The notes under the pieces are model-generated. The model searched no databases, had not been told where the DNA came from, and saw only the letters and a list, made by a program, of their open reading frames with translations. From contig JAWKLF010000009.1 in assembly GCA_041392835.1 (NCBI GenBank), forward strand, positions 1 to 64,000: 64,000 bases of DNA, given 5' to 3'. Every line of letters starts with the position of its first letter. Positions within the stretch are counted from its first letter, which is position 1. The position numbers were made by a program, and so were the translations under genes. Positions 38,622 through 47,589 of the stretch are shown here, piece by piece. This DNA is from OLB11 sp041392835. GTDB taxonomy: Bacteria > Bacteroidota > Bacteroidia > Chitinophagales > Chitinophagaceae.

Positions 38622-39545
38622 TTATTTTTTTGATATGAATTGCATATTCTGTAATAAATTTTTATATCCCGCTCTCTTAAGTGGTGAATGTTTTAAGCGA
38701 TAATTAAATTGTTCTTCTCCTAATTGTTTCCACTCATCTATACTAAACGACAAAATTTCTTGAAAAGGCATAAAAGCTTCTTCCTGATGCGCTTTGGAAA
38801 AGCGATTCCAAGGACATATATCTTGACAAATATCGCAACCAAATACCCAATCTTGCCAAGTTTGATGCGGTGTTTGAATGGCTTCTTTAAGCTCTATAGT
38901 ATAATAAGAAATACATTTTGAACCATCTATAATTTTGTTTGGCAATATTGCATTTGTAGGACAAGCATCTATGCACTGCGTGCATGTGCCACAATAATCA
39001 TAAGGATAAGTCTGATCATAAACTAATGGCAAATCAATTATTAGTGTTGCAATAAAATAAAAAGAACCTTGTTTTTTTAAAATCAAGTTTCCGTTTTTCC
39101 CTATCCATCCTAAGCCGCTTTTTACGGCCCAAGCTCGTTCTAAAACTGGCGCACTATCCACAAATCCTCTACCCTGCACTTCTCCCATATGAAATTGAAT
39201 ATCTTGCAAAAAAAGTTTTAATTTTTCACGAATTACTTCATGATAATCTTTACCAAAAGCATATTTAGAAATGTTGGGAGTATTGTCTGTTTGTTTTTTT
39301 TCAGGAAAATAATTTTTAATTAAAGTAATTACAGATTTTGCACCATCTACCAGTAAACAGGGATTGAGTCTTTTTTCAAAATGATTTTCCATATATTTCA
39401 TTTCGCCATGCTGATGCTTTGTTAACCATTGTGTTAATTTTTTTTCTTCACTGTCCAAACGTTCAGCCTTTGCTATACCACAAGCATCAAATCCTAATTG
39501 AATAGATTTTTCTTTAATCCAATTTGTTTGCTGCTCCTTATTCAT
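38622..39545 (-). CDS. queG: Epoxyqueuosine reductase
   Basis: QueG reduces epoxyqueuosine to queuosine in tRNA, using cobalamin and two 4Fe-4S clusters. The 307-residue protein has the core IGKNGNLILKKQGSFYF region near residue 145, and the cluster Cys motifs CGTCTQCIDACPTNA near residue 186 and CDICQDICPWN near residue 238. The ATG at 39545 (MNKEQQTNW) is preferred to an adjacent TTG, and the promoter box ends 5 bases upstream. Confidence 0.93.
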   Translation of the reverse strand: MNKEQQTNWIKEKSIQLGFDACGIAKAERLDSEEKKLTQWLTKHQHGEMKYMENHFEKRLNPCLLVDGAKSVITLIKNYFPEKKQTDNTPNISKYAFGKDYHEVIREKLKLFLQDIQFHMGEVQGRGFVDSAPVLERAWAVKSGLGWIGKNGNLILKKQGSFYFIATLIIDLPLVYDQTYPYDYCGTCTQCIDACPTNAILPNKIIDGSKCISYYTIELKEAIQTPHQTWQDWVFGCDICQDICPWNRFSKAHQEEAFMPFQEILSFSIDEWKQLGEEQFNYRLKHSPLKRAGYKNLLQNMQFISKK

Positions 39546-39550
39546 CAAAA

Positions 39551-39558
39551 CAAAAGTA
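39551..39558 (-). promoter_or_regulatory. -7 box abutting queG start
   Basis: The minus strand reads TACTTTTG, matching TAnnTTTG, ending 5 bases before the queG ATG. Transcription is predicted to begin at about the start codon. Confidence 0.5.
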
Positions 39559-39664
39559 TATTTTTATTCATGTTTTTAACACAATAATAAAAATTAAATA
39601 ATGCTAAACAGTGTGATTTCTTTTGATTATTGCTATTATTGTAATTCACTAAAACTCTTATTAT

Positions 39665-40513
39665 ATGAACCTACTACTATTTTCAAATCCTATTTTATTG
39701 ACTATGGATGCAAGTGCACTACTTGGAAAAGCAAGCGATTTAGCTATTAATTATGTACCTAAAATTATTGGTGCTATTGTTTTTTATTTAGTTGGCTCTT
39801 GGATTATTTCTAAATTAGTAAATGGATTAAAAAATCTATTTGCTCGAAAATCATATGATCCATCATTACAAACCTTTTTACTTTCTTTAATAAAAGTTGC
39901 ATTAACTATTATCCTGATTATTTCTATAGCAGGTATATTAGGTGTAGATACTACAGCATTTGGCGCACTTATGGTTGGTGCTGGTATTGCTATTGGTTCT
40001 GCACTCAATGGTTCTTTAGGCAATTTGGCTGGTGGTGTTATGATGTTAATTTTCAAACCGTTTAAAGTTGGTGATATGATAGAAGCTCAAGGTATAACTG
40101 GAACAGTAACTGAACAAGGCGTATTTAATACAGCTGTTTTAACACCAGAAAACAAATTAGTGTTTATACCCAATGGCCCATTATCAACTGGAGTTATATC
40201 TAACTATACAGCACATGGCAATTTAAGAGTAGATATTTCTTTGTCTGTAGCACCACATACTAATATTGAAAAAGCTAAGATGTCTGCTTTAACAGCTTTG
40301 AAAGCACATCCAAAAGTATTACAATCACCCGCACCCGAAGTAAATGTATTACAAATAGCAGATGGGATGATTACCTTAGCTGTTCGTCCATATTGTGTAC
40401 AAGCAGATTATTGGGACGTTTATATGAATTGTACAGAAATGGTAAAAAATCAGTGGGATAAAGATGGCGTAGAAGGTGCAACACCAACTCGTATGATTAT
40501 TCAAAAGAATTAA
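39665..40513 (+). CDS. mscS: MscS-type mechanosensitive channel
   Basis: This 282-residue inner-membrane protein has three helices and the MscS pore helix TM3 with its small-residue pattern (GALMVGAGIAIGSALNGSLG around residue 100). The beta domain follows (FKPFKVGDMIEAQGITGTV, VFIPNGPLSTGVISNYTAHG). Members open under membrane tension to release osmolytes. Length is close to the E. coli MscS (286). A bidirectional terminator follows. Confidence 0.93.
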   Translation: MNLLLFSNPILLTMDASALLGKASDLAINYVPKIIGAIVFYLVGSWIISKLVNGLKNLFARKSYDPSLQTFLLSLIKVALTIILIISIAGILGVDTTAFGALMVGAGIAIGSALNGSLGNLAGGVMMLIFKPFKVGDMIEAQGITGTVTEQGVFNTAVLTPENKLVFIPNGPLSTGVISNYTAHGNLRVDISLSVAPHTNIEKAKMSALTALKAHPKVLQSPAPEVNVLQIADGMITLAVRPYCVQADYWDVYMNCTEMVKNQWDKDGVEGATPTRMIIQKN

Positions 40514-40531
40514 TCCTTAAAAATATATTTG

Positions 40532-40559
40532 AAAAGCCTTTCTAATTAGAAAGGCTTTT
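40532..40559. terminator. Bidirectional intrinsic terminator between mscS and the sugar-nucleotide operon
   Basis: A near-perfect 28-base palindrome (AAAAGCCTTTCTA, centre AT, then TAGAAAGGCTTTT) is followed by T-runs on both strands. The last codons and the TAG of the minus-strand reductase gene lie inside the hairpin, ending at 40542. Confidence 0.85.
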
Positions 40560-41423
40560 TTTATGATTTAAAACAAAATCTTCAACGGTGGAAAATAAAA
40601 AATCAGGATATAGTGACGAGAATTTTTCTTTTAGCAATCCGCCACGTAGTGGTCTGTGGCTGGCTTGATTTAATGATGCAGTATCCATAGGATACAATTC
40701 ATAGTCGGCATGGGGGAAGTGTTTAAGTATGTTTTGTGCCAGCTCCACCCTATTCATCCAGTCGCTAGATGCTATATGAAATACACCTTTGTGTTTATCG
40801 CGCAATAATAAATACATGGCTCTTGCTATATCCCAAGCATTAACCGGTGTAGCGTATTGATCATAAGGGAGTTTTAAAATTAATTTTTTTTGCTCTACAC
40901 ATTGTTCTATAATTCGAGAAACAAAATTCTTATTTCTCTCTTCTTGGCCATAAACGTTTGTAATACGTAATATCAGGCTATCAGCATATTGCATAGCTAA
41001 TTGTTCTGCTTCCAGCTTATGCTTAGCATAAATACCCAATGGATTGACTGCATCATCTTCTAAATAGGGTCCATTTTTTCCATCAAAAACATAATCTGTA
41101 GATATATATACAAACTTAGCTTGTAGCTGTTTGGCTACCTGAATAAGGTTTTGTGTAGAGGTTACTGTTTTTAAATAGCTTTCATCAACATGGTCTTCGC
41201 AGTAATCAACATGTGTTAGCGCACCACAGTGAACAATTACATCTGGTTTAAAAGCATAAATATCAACATTGTTTTTGTCGTCGAGAGACAAGGTATTAAA
41301 GAAATAAGTATCCTTAGTAGCATAGGAAAAATGAGTACCTAAGCATGAAAATCCTTGTTGTGTAAAATAGGTCAAACAATTATTGCCCACTAAACCAGAA
41401 GCACCTGCTATCAATACTTTCAT
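40542..41423 (-). CDS. RmlD-like SDR, NAD(P)-dependent sugar-nucleotide reductase
   Basis: This 293-residue protein starts MKVLIAGASGLVGNNCL with the Rossmann GxxGxxG motif. It has the SDR catalytic set STDYVFDGKNGPY (Ser/Thr near residue 107) and the Tyr/Lys pair YAKHKLEAEQL near residue 130. It matches RmlD (dTDP-4-dehydrorhamnose reductase) family proteins. In this operon the substrate is more likely a CDP-4-keto-6-deoxyhexose. It is the last gene of the four-gene operon. Confidence 0.82.
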   Translation of the reverse strand: MKVLIAGASGLVGNNCLTYFTQQGFSCLGTHFSYATKDTYFFNTLSLDDKNNVDIYAFKPDVIVHCGALTHVDYCEDHVDESYLKTVTSTQNLIQVAKQLQAKFVYISTDYVFDGKNGPYLEDDAVNPLGIYAKHKLEAEQLAMQYADSLILRITNVYGQEERNKNFVSRIIEQCVEQKKLILKLPYDQYATPVNAWDIARAMYLLLRDKHKGVFHIASSDWMNRVELAQNILKHFPHADYELYPMDTASLNQASHRPLRGGLLKEKFSSLYPDFLFSTVEDFVLNHKKSLSN

Positions 41424-41435
41424 ACATTTAATAAA

Positions 41436-41972
41436 TTAAAAAGGTGATTGAAATTGAGAAAAAGTTTGAAATTGCAAATCGCGTTCCGAAAGTAATGGAT
41501 TATGAATAGACCATTCTAAGCCAAAACTATCAAACCGTATGCCTTGGTCAGATGCGGCATGATATTCGCCATCAACAAAATAAAAAGTAGTAGCAGCTTC
41601 ACTCAGGGTTGCAAAGCCATGAGCAAAGCCTTTGGGTATATAAAGTGCTTTGTGATGAAGGCTATTAAGTTCTATTGTAAAATATTGACCATATGTAAGG
41701 CTTTCTTTTCTCAAATCTAAGGCTACATCCAATATACTTCCGTCTATACAGAATACGATTTTGGTATGCTCATGTGGTGGCATATGAAAATGCATACCGC
41801 GTATCGTATCTTTAATTGAAGTAGAATAGAAACTTTCTTTTAATTCAAAATCAATTCCTAAATTTTTAAATGCACTCCGGTGAAATGTTTTTACAAATAC
41901 ACCTCGCTTGTCTTCATTGCTGAAGAAATCTATAACTTTTAAATCGGCTATCGCTGTATCACTGCATGTCAT
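41436..41972 (-). CDS. RmlC-like sugar-nucleotide 3,5-epimerase (cupin)
   Basis: This 178-residue cupin resembles dTDP-4-dehydrorhamnose 3,5-epimerase. The catalytic His lies in DTIRGMHFHMPPHEHTK near residue 58, IPKGFAHGFATLSE follows near residue 110, and a Tyr is present in FVDGEYHAASDQG. With rfbF and rfbG upstream it probably acts on a CDP-4-keto-6-deoxyhexose rather than a dTDP sugar. It overlaps rfbG by 4 bases (ATGA), indicating coupled translation. Confidence 0.85.
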   Translation of the reverse strand: MTCSDTAIADLKVIDFFSNEDKRGVFVKTFHRSAFKNLGIDFELKESFYSTSIKDTIRGMHFHMPPHEHTKIVFCIDGSILDVALDLRKESLTYGQYFTIELNSLHHKALYIPKGFAHGFATLSEAATTFYFVDGEYHAASDQGIRFDSFGLEWSIHNPLLSERDLQFQTFSQFQSPF

Positions 41973-43066
41973 TCTCTTTCAATTTCGTTTTCTATAGTAT
42001 TGTGAAAATAATCATTGATTTGTTTTAAACATTTATTGATAGCTTCATCAGTATCCAAATACCATTGCATAGTGAGTTCTATTGCCTGCTTGGCAGAGTA
42101 ATTGGGAGTCCAAAACAATGTATCCTTTATTTTAGTAATATCTAACATGAGTGTAGGAGCTTCATGAGCTTGCTTTTCATGTTGCATAATTTCGTATTCG
42201 CCTTTTTTAGAAGTTGCAATAGCTATGGTTACTAAATCTTTTACTGACAAAACATCATTTTTATCGGGGCCTATATTAAAAGCTGTATTGTATGATATAG
42301 GGTCATCTATCATTTTGCTTGCCAACAAAAGATAAACGCCTAATGGTTCTAATACATGTAGCCAAGGTCTTGTGGCTTCAGGATTTCGTAATTTAATAGA
42401 TTCATTATTTTGTATTGCTTTTACTATATCTGGAATGATTCTATGTGCAGCATAATCGCCTCCTCCTATCACATTGCCAGCTCGAACAGAAGCGATAGAC
42501 TTTTTATGTTCTGCAAAATTATTTTCATTAAAATAAGAAGAACGATAAGACGCAATTAGAAGTTCACAAGCTGCTTTGCTTGCCGAATAAGGATCATATC
42601 CTCCTAATTTATCATCCTCATTAAATGATTTTGATATATTGTTTTCATACACTTTGTCTGTAGTTATCATAATTGCTACACATCTTTTTTCAATAAAACG
42701 AAGTGCATCCAAAACATATGCAGTACCCATCACATTAGTATCAAATGTTTCTAATGGTTGTTCGTATCCTTTTAATACCAGAGGCTGAGCAGCCAAATGA
42801 AATACAAAATCTGGTTGTATGTTTACTATATAATTTTTTACTTCTTCTTTATTTCTTATATCAGCTATCAAGCTACTACAGATACTATCGCCATCTATAG
42901 CGTTATACAAATCGTGTGCATGTTCTGGTTTCAATGCATATCCACATACCTTGGCACCCATCAGAGAAAGTATTTGTATAAGCCAAGCACCTTTAAAGCC
43001 AGTATGACCTGTTACTAATACAGTTTTGTTATTAAAAAACGGTTTTAGATATTGAAGACTTACCAT
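41969..43066 (-). CDS. rfbG: CDP-glucose 4,6-dehydratase
   Basis: RfbG converts CDP-glucose to CDP-4-dehydro-6-deoxyglucose. The protein is an SDR of about 365 residues: TVLVTGHTGFKGAWL near residue 16, HLAAQPLV, and the YSASKAACELL active-site Tyr/Lys. Choosing ATG 43066 overlaps rfbF by 7 bases and gives the usual 14-residue lead. ATGs at 43075 and a start at 43093 are also in frame. It is the second step of the operon pathway. Confidence 0.94.
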   Translation of the reverse strand: MVSLQYLKPFFNNKTVLVTGHTGFKGAWLIQILSLMGAKVCGYALKPEHAHDLYNAIDGDSICSSLIADIRNKEEVKNYIVNIQPDFVFHLAAQPLVLKGYEQPLETFDTNVMGTAYVLDALRFIEKRCVAIMITTDKVYENNISKSFNEDDKLGGYDPYSASKAACELLIASYRSSYFNENNFAEHKKSIASVRAGNVIGGGDYAAHRIIPDIVKAIQNNESIKLRNPEATRPWLHVLEPLGVYLLLASKMIDDPISYNTAFNIGPDKNDVLSVKDLVTIAIATSKKGEYEIMQHEKQAHEAPTLMLDITKIKDTLFWTPNYSAKQAIELTMQWYLDTDEAINKCLKQINDYFHNTIENEIERE

Positions 43067-43836
43067 ATTTTCCATAAAGGATTGTTTTTCCATAAATGTT
43101 CTAATTCTTCTTTATCTCTCATGGTATCCATACACTTCCAAAAGCCTTTATGTTTGTAGCCAACTATTTGTTGGTCTTTTGCTAAGTCGTACATAGGCTT
43201 GCGCTCCCACATGATATCATTAATATGTTCGTCTTGTAAATAATTTTTTATTTCAGGTTGTACTATAAAAAAACCGCCATTAATCCATGTGCCACTATCA
43301 TCTGGTTTTTCTTCAAACTGTGTAACTAAACCACTTTCATCCATTTTTACTATACCAAATCTACTTTGTGGTTGTATTGTAGACATCGTACATATTTTTC
43401 CATGTTGCTGATGAAAAGACAATAATTGATGTAAGTCAATATCAGCAACACCATCACCATAAGTAAGCATAAATGGTTCATTGTTTGTGTATGGCAAAAC
43501 TTGTTTTAAACGGCCTGCAGTCATGGTATGCAAACCAGTATCTATCAATGTAATTTTAAAATCTTCCACGTTGGGCTGATGTACTTCAATTTTATTCGTT
43601 TTTAGCTCAATAGAAATGTCAGCATTGTGTAAAAAGTAATTAGTAAAATACTCTTTTATGATATGCGCTTTATATCCACAGCAAACAATAAATTCGTTGT
43701 GTCCGAAGGATGCATAAAAATTCATAATATGCCACAACATTGGTTTACCTCCTATTTCTATCATAGGTTTTGGCTTTAGATGGCTTTCTTCAGAAATACG
43801 TGTGCCTAAGCCCCCAGCAAATAATACCACTTTCAT
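43060..43836 (-). CDS. rfbF: Glucose-1-phosphate cytidylyltransferase
   Basis: RfbF makes CDP-glucose from CTP and glucose-1-phosphate. The start ATG 43836 (MKVVLFAGGLGTRISEES) fits the nucleotidyltransferase signature; the upstream in-frame extension is not needed. Other family features are KPKPMIEIGGKPMLWHIM, a TYGDGVADIDL metal site near residue 128, and WINGGFFIVQPE. Length is 258 residues, typical of the family. It heads the operon and has a promoter box 4 bases before the ATG. Confidence 0.96.
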   Translation of the reverse strand: MKVVLFAGGLGTRISEESHLKPKPMIEIGGKPMLWHIMNFYASFGHNEFIVCCGYKAHIIKEYFTNYFLHNADISIELKTNKIEVHQPNVEDFKITLIDTGLHTMTAGRLKQVLPYTNNEPFMLTYGDGVADIDLHQLLSFHQQHGKICTMSTIQPQSRFGIVKMDESGLVTQFEEKPDDSGTWINGGFFIVQPEIKNYLQDEHINDIMWERKPMYDLAKDQQIVGYKHKGFWKCMDTMRDKEELEHLWKNNPLWKIW

Positions 43837-43840
43837 GCAA

Positions 43841-43848
43841 CAAATATA
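43841..43848 (-). promoter_or_regulatory. -7 box abutting rfbF start
   Basis: The minus strand reads TATATTTG, 4 bases before the rfbF ATG, predicting a leaderless or nearly leaderless mRNA for the sugar-nucleotide operon. Confidence 0.55.
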
Positions 43849-44027
43849 ATAAGCTAATACGTAAAGTGCTGATAAAAAAAACATAATAAAACCGGATTCA
43901 TAAAATGAAGAAAAAAATAATTAGAGGTATTACATATTTATACTGACTATCTAGTAGAATTTAGTCATGTTTGCTATGAAATTGTTTTATATTTTCAATA
44001 CCTTAGTGCTCAATAAAATCAATTGAG

Positions 44028-45728
44028 ATGAATAATTTACTAAGAAAGAAAAGCATACCAAAGATATTAGCAGATGCACAATTAGGCTTAAATGATGTAG
44101 ATCATGTGGGTCTTAAAAAAGTGTTGGGAGTACGTGATTTAACTTTTTTTGGCATAGCTGCTGTAATTGGTGCTGGCGTATTTAGTAGTATTGGCAAAGC
44201 ATGTTTTGATGGTGGTCCTGCTGTAATATTTTTATATATTTTCACGGCTATAGCATGTGGGTTTGCGGCTTTATGCTACGCCGAATTTGCTTCTACTGTG
44301 CCAGTTTCAGGAAGTGCATATACCTATGCGTATGTGGCATTTGGTGAAATTTTTGCATGGATCATAGGTTGGGATTTACTAATGGAATATGCTATAGGCA
44401 ATATTGCCGTTTCCATATCGTGGAGCGATTATTTTACAAGGGTATTACAAAGTGCTCATATTCCTTTTCCAGCATGGCTTTCCATGGATTATTCTTCTGC
44501 TAAAACAGGTTTTCAAGAGGCCAGTTTATTTTTGAAAAATGGTGGAACTATGGCTTCCCTCGACATAGGATTAAAAGAAAAGTATGAGGCTTTTATGATG
44601 GCCCCATCATTAGGTCAATTAAAATTTATTATTGATTTACCTGCATTTGTTATAGTGGCAATTATAACTGCTATAGTATTTGTAGGGATAAAAGAAAGTA
44701 GAGGTATGAGTAATATATTGGTGATGTTGAAATTGGCCGTTATCTTTTTAATAATTGTTGTTGGAGGTTATTATATACAGCCAGAAAATTGGAGCCCATT
44801 TTCACCCAATGGATTTAGTGGTGTCATGAAAGGTGTATCTGCAGTTTTTTTTGCGTATATTGGTTTTGATGCGATATCCACAACAGCCGAAGAATGTAAA
44901 AATCCACAGCGCGATTTGCCAAGGGGTATGCTATATGCTCTCATCATATGTACTATACTATATGTGCTTTTGGCTTTAGTGCTTACGGGTATGGTTTCCT
45001 ATACCAAACTCAATGTAGGCGACCCTTTGGCTCTGATATTTGAAGAAAGAAATATGCCTTGGATAGCTGGCATAGTAGCCATAAGTGCTTTAGTTGCAAC
45101 TGCCAGTGTATTGCTCGTATTTCAAATGGGACAACCTCGTATTTGGATGAGTATGAGTAGAGACGGTTTGCTACCCAAAGTGTTTTCTAACATTCATCCA
45201 AGATTCAAAACGCCCTCTTTTTCTACTATTTTAACAGGTATCATAGTAGGCATTCCGGCTATGTTTTTAAATCTTGATTTTGTTATTTCACTTACAAGCA
45301 TTGGTACTCTTTTTGCATTTGTATTGGTTTGCGCTGGAGTACTAGTGTTGCATGCAAGAAAGGAAAAACATCAGAGTACATTTAAAGTTCCCTATATCAA
45401 TGGCAAATGGATAATACCTTCTTTATTTATTCTTAGCATTGTTAGTATCAGTTTTACTGACTCAGATTATTTTGCTTCTATGTTTTCAATCAAAAATTTC
45501 CCCATGCTTATTTTTTGGGTTTTAGCAGTTGTCATCAGTTACTTATCTTTTATTAAAAACTTTTCATTATTGCCTGTAATGGGTTTTACAAGTTGTTTTT
45601 ATCTCATGGCTCAAGAAGAAGCAAGTATGTGGATACGATTTATTGTATGGTTAGTGATAGGCTTAATCATTTATTTTTTCTATGGTTATAGAAAAAGCAA
45701 ATTGGCTCAACATCAAGACACTCAGTAA
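44028..45728 (+). CDS. APC family amino acid permease
   Basis: This 566-residue inner-membrane protein has at least 12 helices and the APC core: the unwound helix TM1 in FFGIAAVIGAGVFSSIG near residue 46 and the FFAYIGFDAISTTAEECKNP segment near residue 284. It resembles the cationic amino acid transporter/YfnA subfamily. It has a longer loop between helices 3 and 5. The exact amino acid is not predictable. It starts 190 bases from the divergent sugar-nucleotide operon. Confidence 0.93.
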   Translation: MNNLLRKKSIPKILADAQLGLNDVDHVGLKKVLGVRDLTFFGIAAVIGAGVFSSIGKACFDGGPAVIFLYIFTAIACGFAALCYAEFASTVPVSGSAYTYAYVAFGEIFAWIIGWDLLMEYAIGNIAVSISWSDYFTRVLQSAHIPFPAWLSMDYSSAKTGFQEASLFLKNGGTMASLDIGLKEKYEAFMMAPSLGQLKFIIDLPAFVIVAIITAIVFVGIKESRGMSNILVMLKLAVIFLIIVVGGYYIQPENWSPFSPNGFSGVMKGVSAVFFAYIGFDAISTTAEECKNPQRDLPRGMLYALIICTILYVLLALVLTGMVSYTKLNVGDPLALIFEERNMPWIAGIVAISALVATASVLLVFQMGQPRIWMSMSRDGLLPKVFSNIHPRFKTPSFSTILTGIIVGIPAMFLNLDFVISLTSIGTLFAFVLVCAGVLVLHARKEKHQSTFKVPYINGKWIIPSLFILSIVSISFTDSDYFASMFSIKNFPMLIFWVLAVVISYLSFIKNFSLLPVMGFTSCFYLMAQEEASMWIRFIVWLVIGLIIYFFYGYRKSKLAQHQDTQ

Positions 45729-45776
45729 TTTTTTTAAACAAATCTGCTTTTTAGAGGCTATTTGTAGTGTTTACTT

Positions 45777-45784
45777 TACTTTTG
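45777..45784 (+). promoter_or_regulatory. -7 box for the SlyD-like gene
   Basis: TACTTTTG matches TAnnTTTG, 24 bases before the ATG at 45809. Confidence 0.5.
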
Positions 45785-45808
45785 ACAGCAAATAAAAAAA
45801 TCTAAAAA

Positions 45809-46255
45809 ATGCAACAAGTAAAAAAAGGCGATCAAATATCAGTACATTATAAAGGCACCCTAAGCGAAGACGGTTCAATGTTTGATAGTAGTGAAGGCAG
45901 AGAACCCTTATCCTTCACTGTAGGCGAAGGTATGGTGATACATGGTTTTGACCAAGGTGTGATAGATATGAAAATTGGCGAAAAAAAGGTTATACAAATT
46001 CCTTTTATGGAAGCTTATGGACCTATGAATGAACAAATGATTTTTGAATTTGACAAAGCTCAATTTCCTGAAGATATGGGCCAACCCGAAGTTGGCATGC
46101 AACTCAATATGATGGATCAAGAGGGTAATCATTTGCCTGTAATGATAGCAGAAGTTAGAGAAACATCTATTATGCTTGATGCAAACCATCCTCTTGCTGG
46201 AAAAGATTTGACATTTGAGGTTGAACTTGTAGAAATCGGTGCTGCTGAATCTTAA
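45809..46255 (+). CDS. SlyD-like FKBP-type peptidyl-prolyl isomerase
   Basis: This 148-residue cytoplasmic protein begins with an FKBP half (ISVHYKGTLSEDGSMFDSSE, FTVGEGMVIHGFDQGVIDMK), contains the inserted-in-flap domain (PEVGMQLNMMDQEGNHLPV) and closes the fold with HPLAGKDLTFEVELVEI. SlyD proteins catalyse cis-trans prolyl isomerisation and chaperone folding. This copy lacks the His-rich metal-binding tail of E. coli SlyD. The next gene starts 4 bases later. Confidence 0.93.
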   Translation: MQQVKKGDQISVHYKGTLSEDGSMFDSSEGREPLSFTVGEGMVIHGFDQGVIDMKIGEKKVIQIPFMEAYGPMNEQMIFEFDKAQFPEDMGQPEVGMQLNMMDQEGNHLPVMIAEVRETSIMLDANHPLAGKDLTFEVELVEIGAAES

Positions 46256-46259
46256 TACC

Positions 46260-47117
46260 ATGAAAATTTATTATCCTTTTTTATTGCTTTTACTTGTTGT
46301 ATCATGCAAGTTTGAGAATAGCTCACATAAAAGCTCAACACATACAAGTAAAAATCAAGATTTACTACAATTACATTTAAAAAAAGGTGATACGTATTCT
46401 ATAGATTTCAGTACGACGCAAGATATAGGTCAGTCAATTTTAGGTAAGAAAATAGGTATAAAGCAACAAATTGATATTCAGTTATTGATGCAAGTAATAA
46501 ATGTAGATGATACTTCTAATCATTTTACAATTACATACAAGCACCTCCATATGAACCAGGATGCAATGGGCAAAAGTGTTTCATTTGATAGTGATAAACC
46601 TAATCAAAAAATACCAGCTCCACTCCAACAGCTTATGCATTTGAAAGATAAACAATTTCATGTGCATTGTGGACATACAGGTAATATTATAGCCATTACC
46701 GACCAGCAAGAACAACCCATAAGTGATAGTACATTAAAAAATATGTTGGAGTCAAGCATGCATATCTATCCAGACCATGCAGTGTCTGAAGGTGCTACTT
46801 GGAACAATGAACATAAAAACAATTTGAATGGCATGGCCATTTTGGTAAACCAAAATACCTATACTCTTTTAAATCAAAGTAACGAAAAAGCAACTCTAAA
46901 ACTTCAATCAAAAGTAACAACAATTCAATCTGAACAAGAAAAATCAATAATGAATTTGGAAGGTACACAAGATGGCGAATTATCTATAGACACTCATACT
47001 GGAATGATAATTTCTTCTGAGATAAAGCAACACTTTAATGGCAAAGTTGCTATGCAAGGTATAAAAGTGCCTATACAGATTGAAGGTACAGTTGTTCAAA
47101 AATGTACCAAACTCTAA
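46260..47117 (+). CDS. DUF6263 family lipoprotein
   Basis: Starting at ATG 46260, the protein has 285 residues and a lipoprotein signal (LLLLLVVSCKF, Cys near residue 16). The body matches DUF6263: LQLHLKKGDTYSIDFSTTQD near residue 37, an LKDKQFHVHCGHTGNI stretch, and YPDHAVSEGATWNNE. Function is unknown. It is cotranscribed with the isomerase gene. Its stop overlaps coaD by 4 bases (CTAA). Confidence 0.8.
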   Translation: MKIYYPFLLLLLVVSCKFENSSHKSSTHTSKNQDLLQLHLKKGDTYSIDFSTTQDIGQSILGKKIGIKQQIDIQLLMQVINVDDTSNHFTITYKHLHMNQDAMGKSVSFDSDKPNQKIPAPLQQLMHLKDKQFHVHCGHTGNIIAITDQQEQPISDSTLKNMLESSMHIYPDHAVSEGATWNNEHKNNLNGMAILVNQNTYTLLNQSNEKATLKLQSKVTTIQSEQEKSIMNLEGTQDGELSIDTHTGMIISSEIKQHFNGKVAMQGIKVPIQIEGTVVQKCTKL

Positions 47118-47575
47118 TCGTTTATAACTATTTCTTTAGGGCAAAATTGGCTATAATCACCTTTGTGCTTTATAATTTCTCTAACAATAGATGATGAATA
47201 AGACGAATAACAAGGAGAACATGCAAAAAACAATGTTTCTAACGATGGCATGAGTGCTCTATTCATGTCTGCTATAGCTTTTTCATATTCAAAATCGCCT
47301 ACAGAGCGTATACCTCTAACGATATAATTAGCATTCATTTTTGTGCAAAAATCCATTGTTAAACCTTCATAGCTCATTACATCAATTTTGGATTCAGCTT
47401 CAAAAATTTTCTCAATCCATTGTATTCTTTTTTCAATCGAAAACATAGGTTGCTTATTGGCATTAATACCAATACCTATAATAATTTTATCAAACAGCGG
47501 TAAAGCTCTTAGTAAAATGTCGGTATGCCCAAGCGTAATGGGATCAAAAGTGCCTGGAAAAATTGCAATTTTCAT
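47114..47575 (-). CDS. coaD: Phosphopantetheine adenylyltransferase
   Basis: CoaD adenylates 4'-phosphopantetheine in coenzyme A synthesis. The 153-residue protein starts MKIAIFPGTFDPITLGH, with the conserved HxGH-type site, and also has YIVRGIRSVGDFEYEKAIAD near residue 86 and SSSIVREI near the end. ATG 47575 is chosen over an upstream in-frame codon. It stands with rsmD and DUF3822, an arrangement common in Bacteroidota. Confidence 0.96.
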   Translation of the reverse strand: MKIAIFPGTFDPITLGHTDILLRALPLFDKIIIGIGINANKQPMFSIEKRIQWIEKIFEAESKIDVMSYEGLTMDFCTKMNANYIVRGIRSVGDFEYEKAIADMNRALMPSLETLFFACSPCYSSYSSSIVREIIKHKGDYSQFCPKEIVIND

Positions 47576-47581
47576 GTAAAA

Positions 47582-47589
47582 CAAATATA
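47582..47589 (-). promoter_or_regulatory. -7 box close to coaD start
   Basis: The minus strand reads TATATTTG, 6 bases before the coaD ATG and within the short gap after rsmD. Confidence 0.5.
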
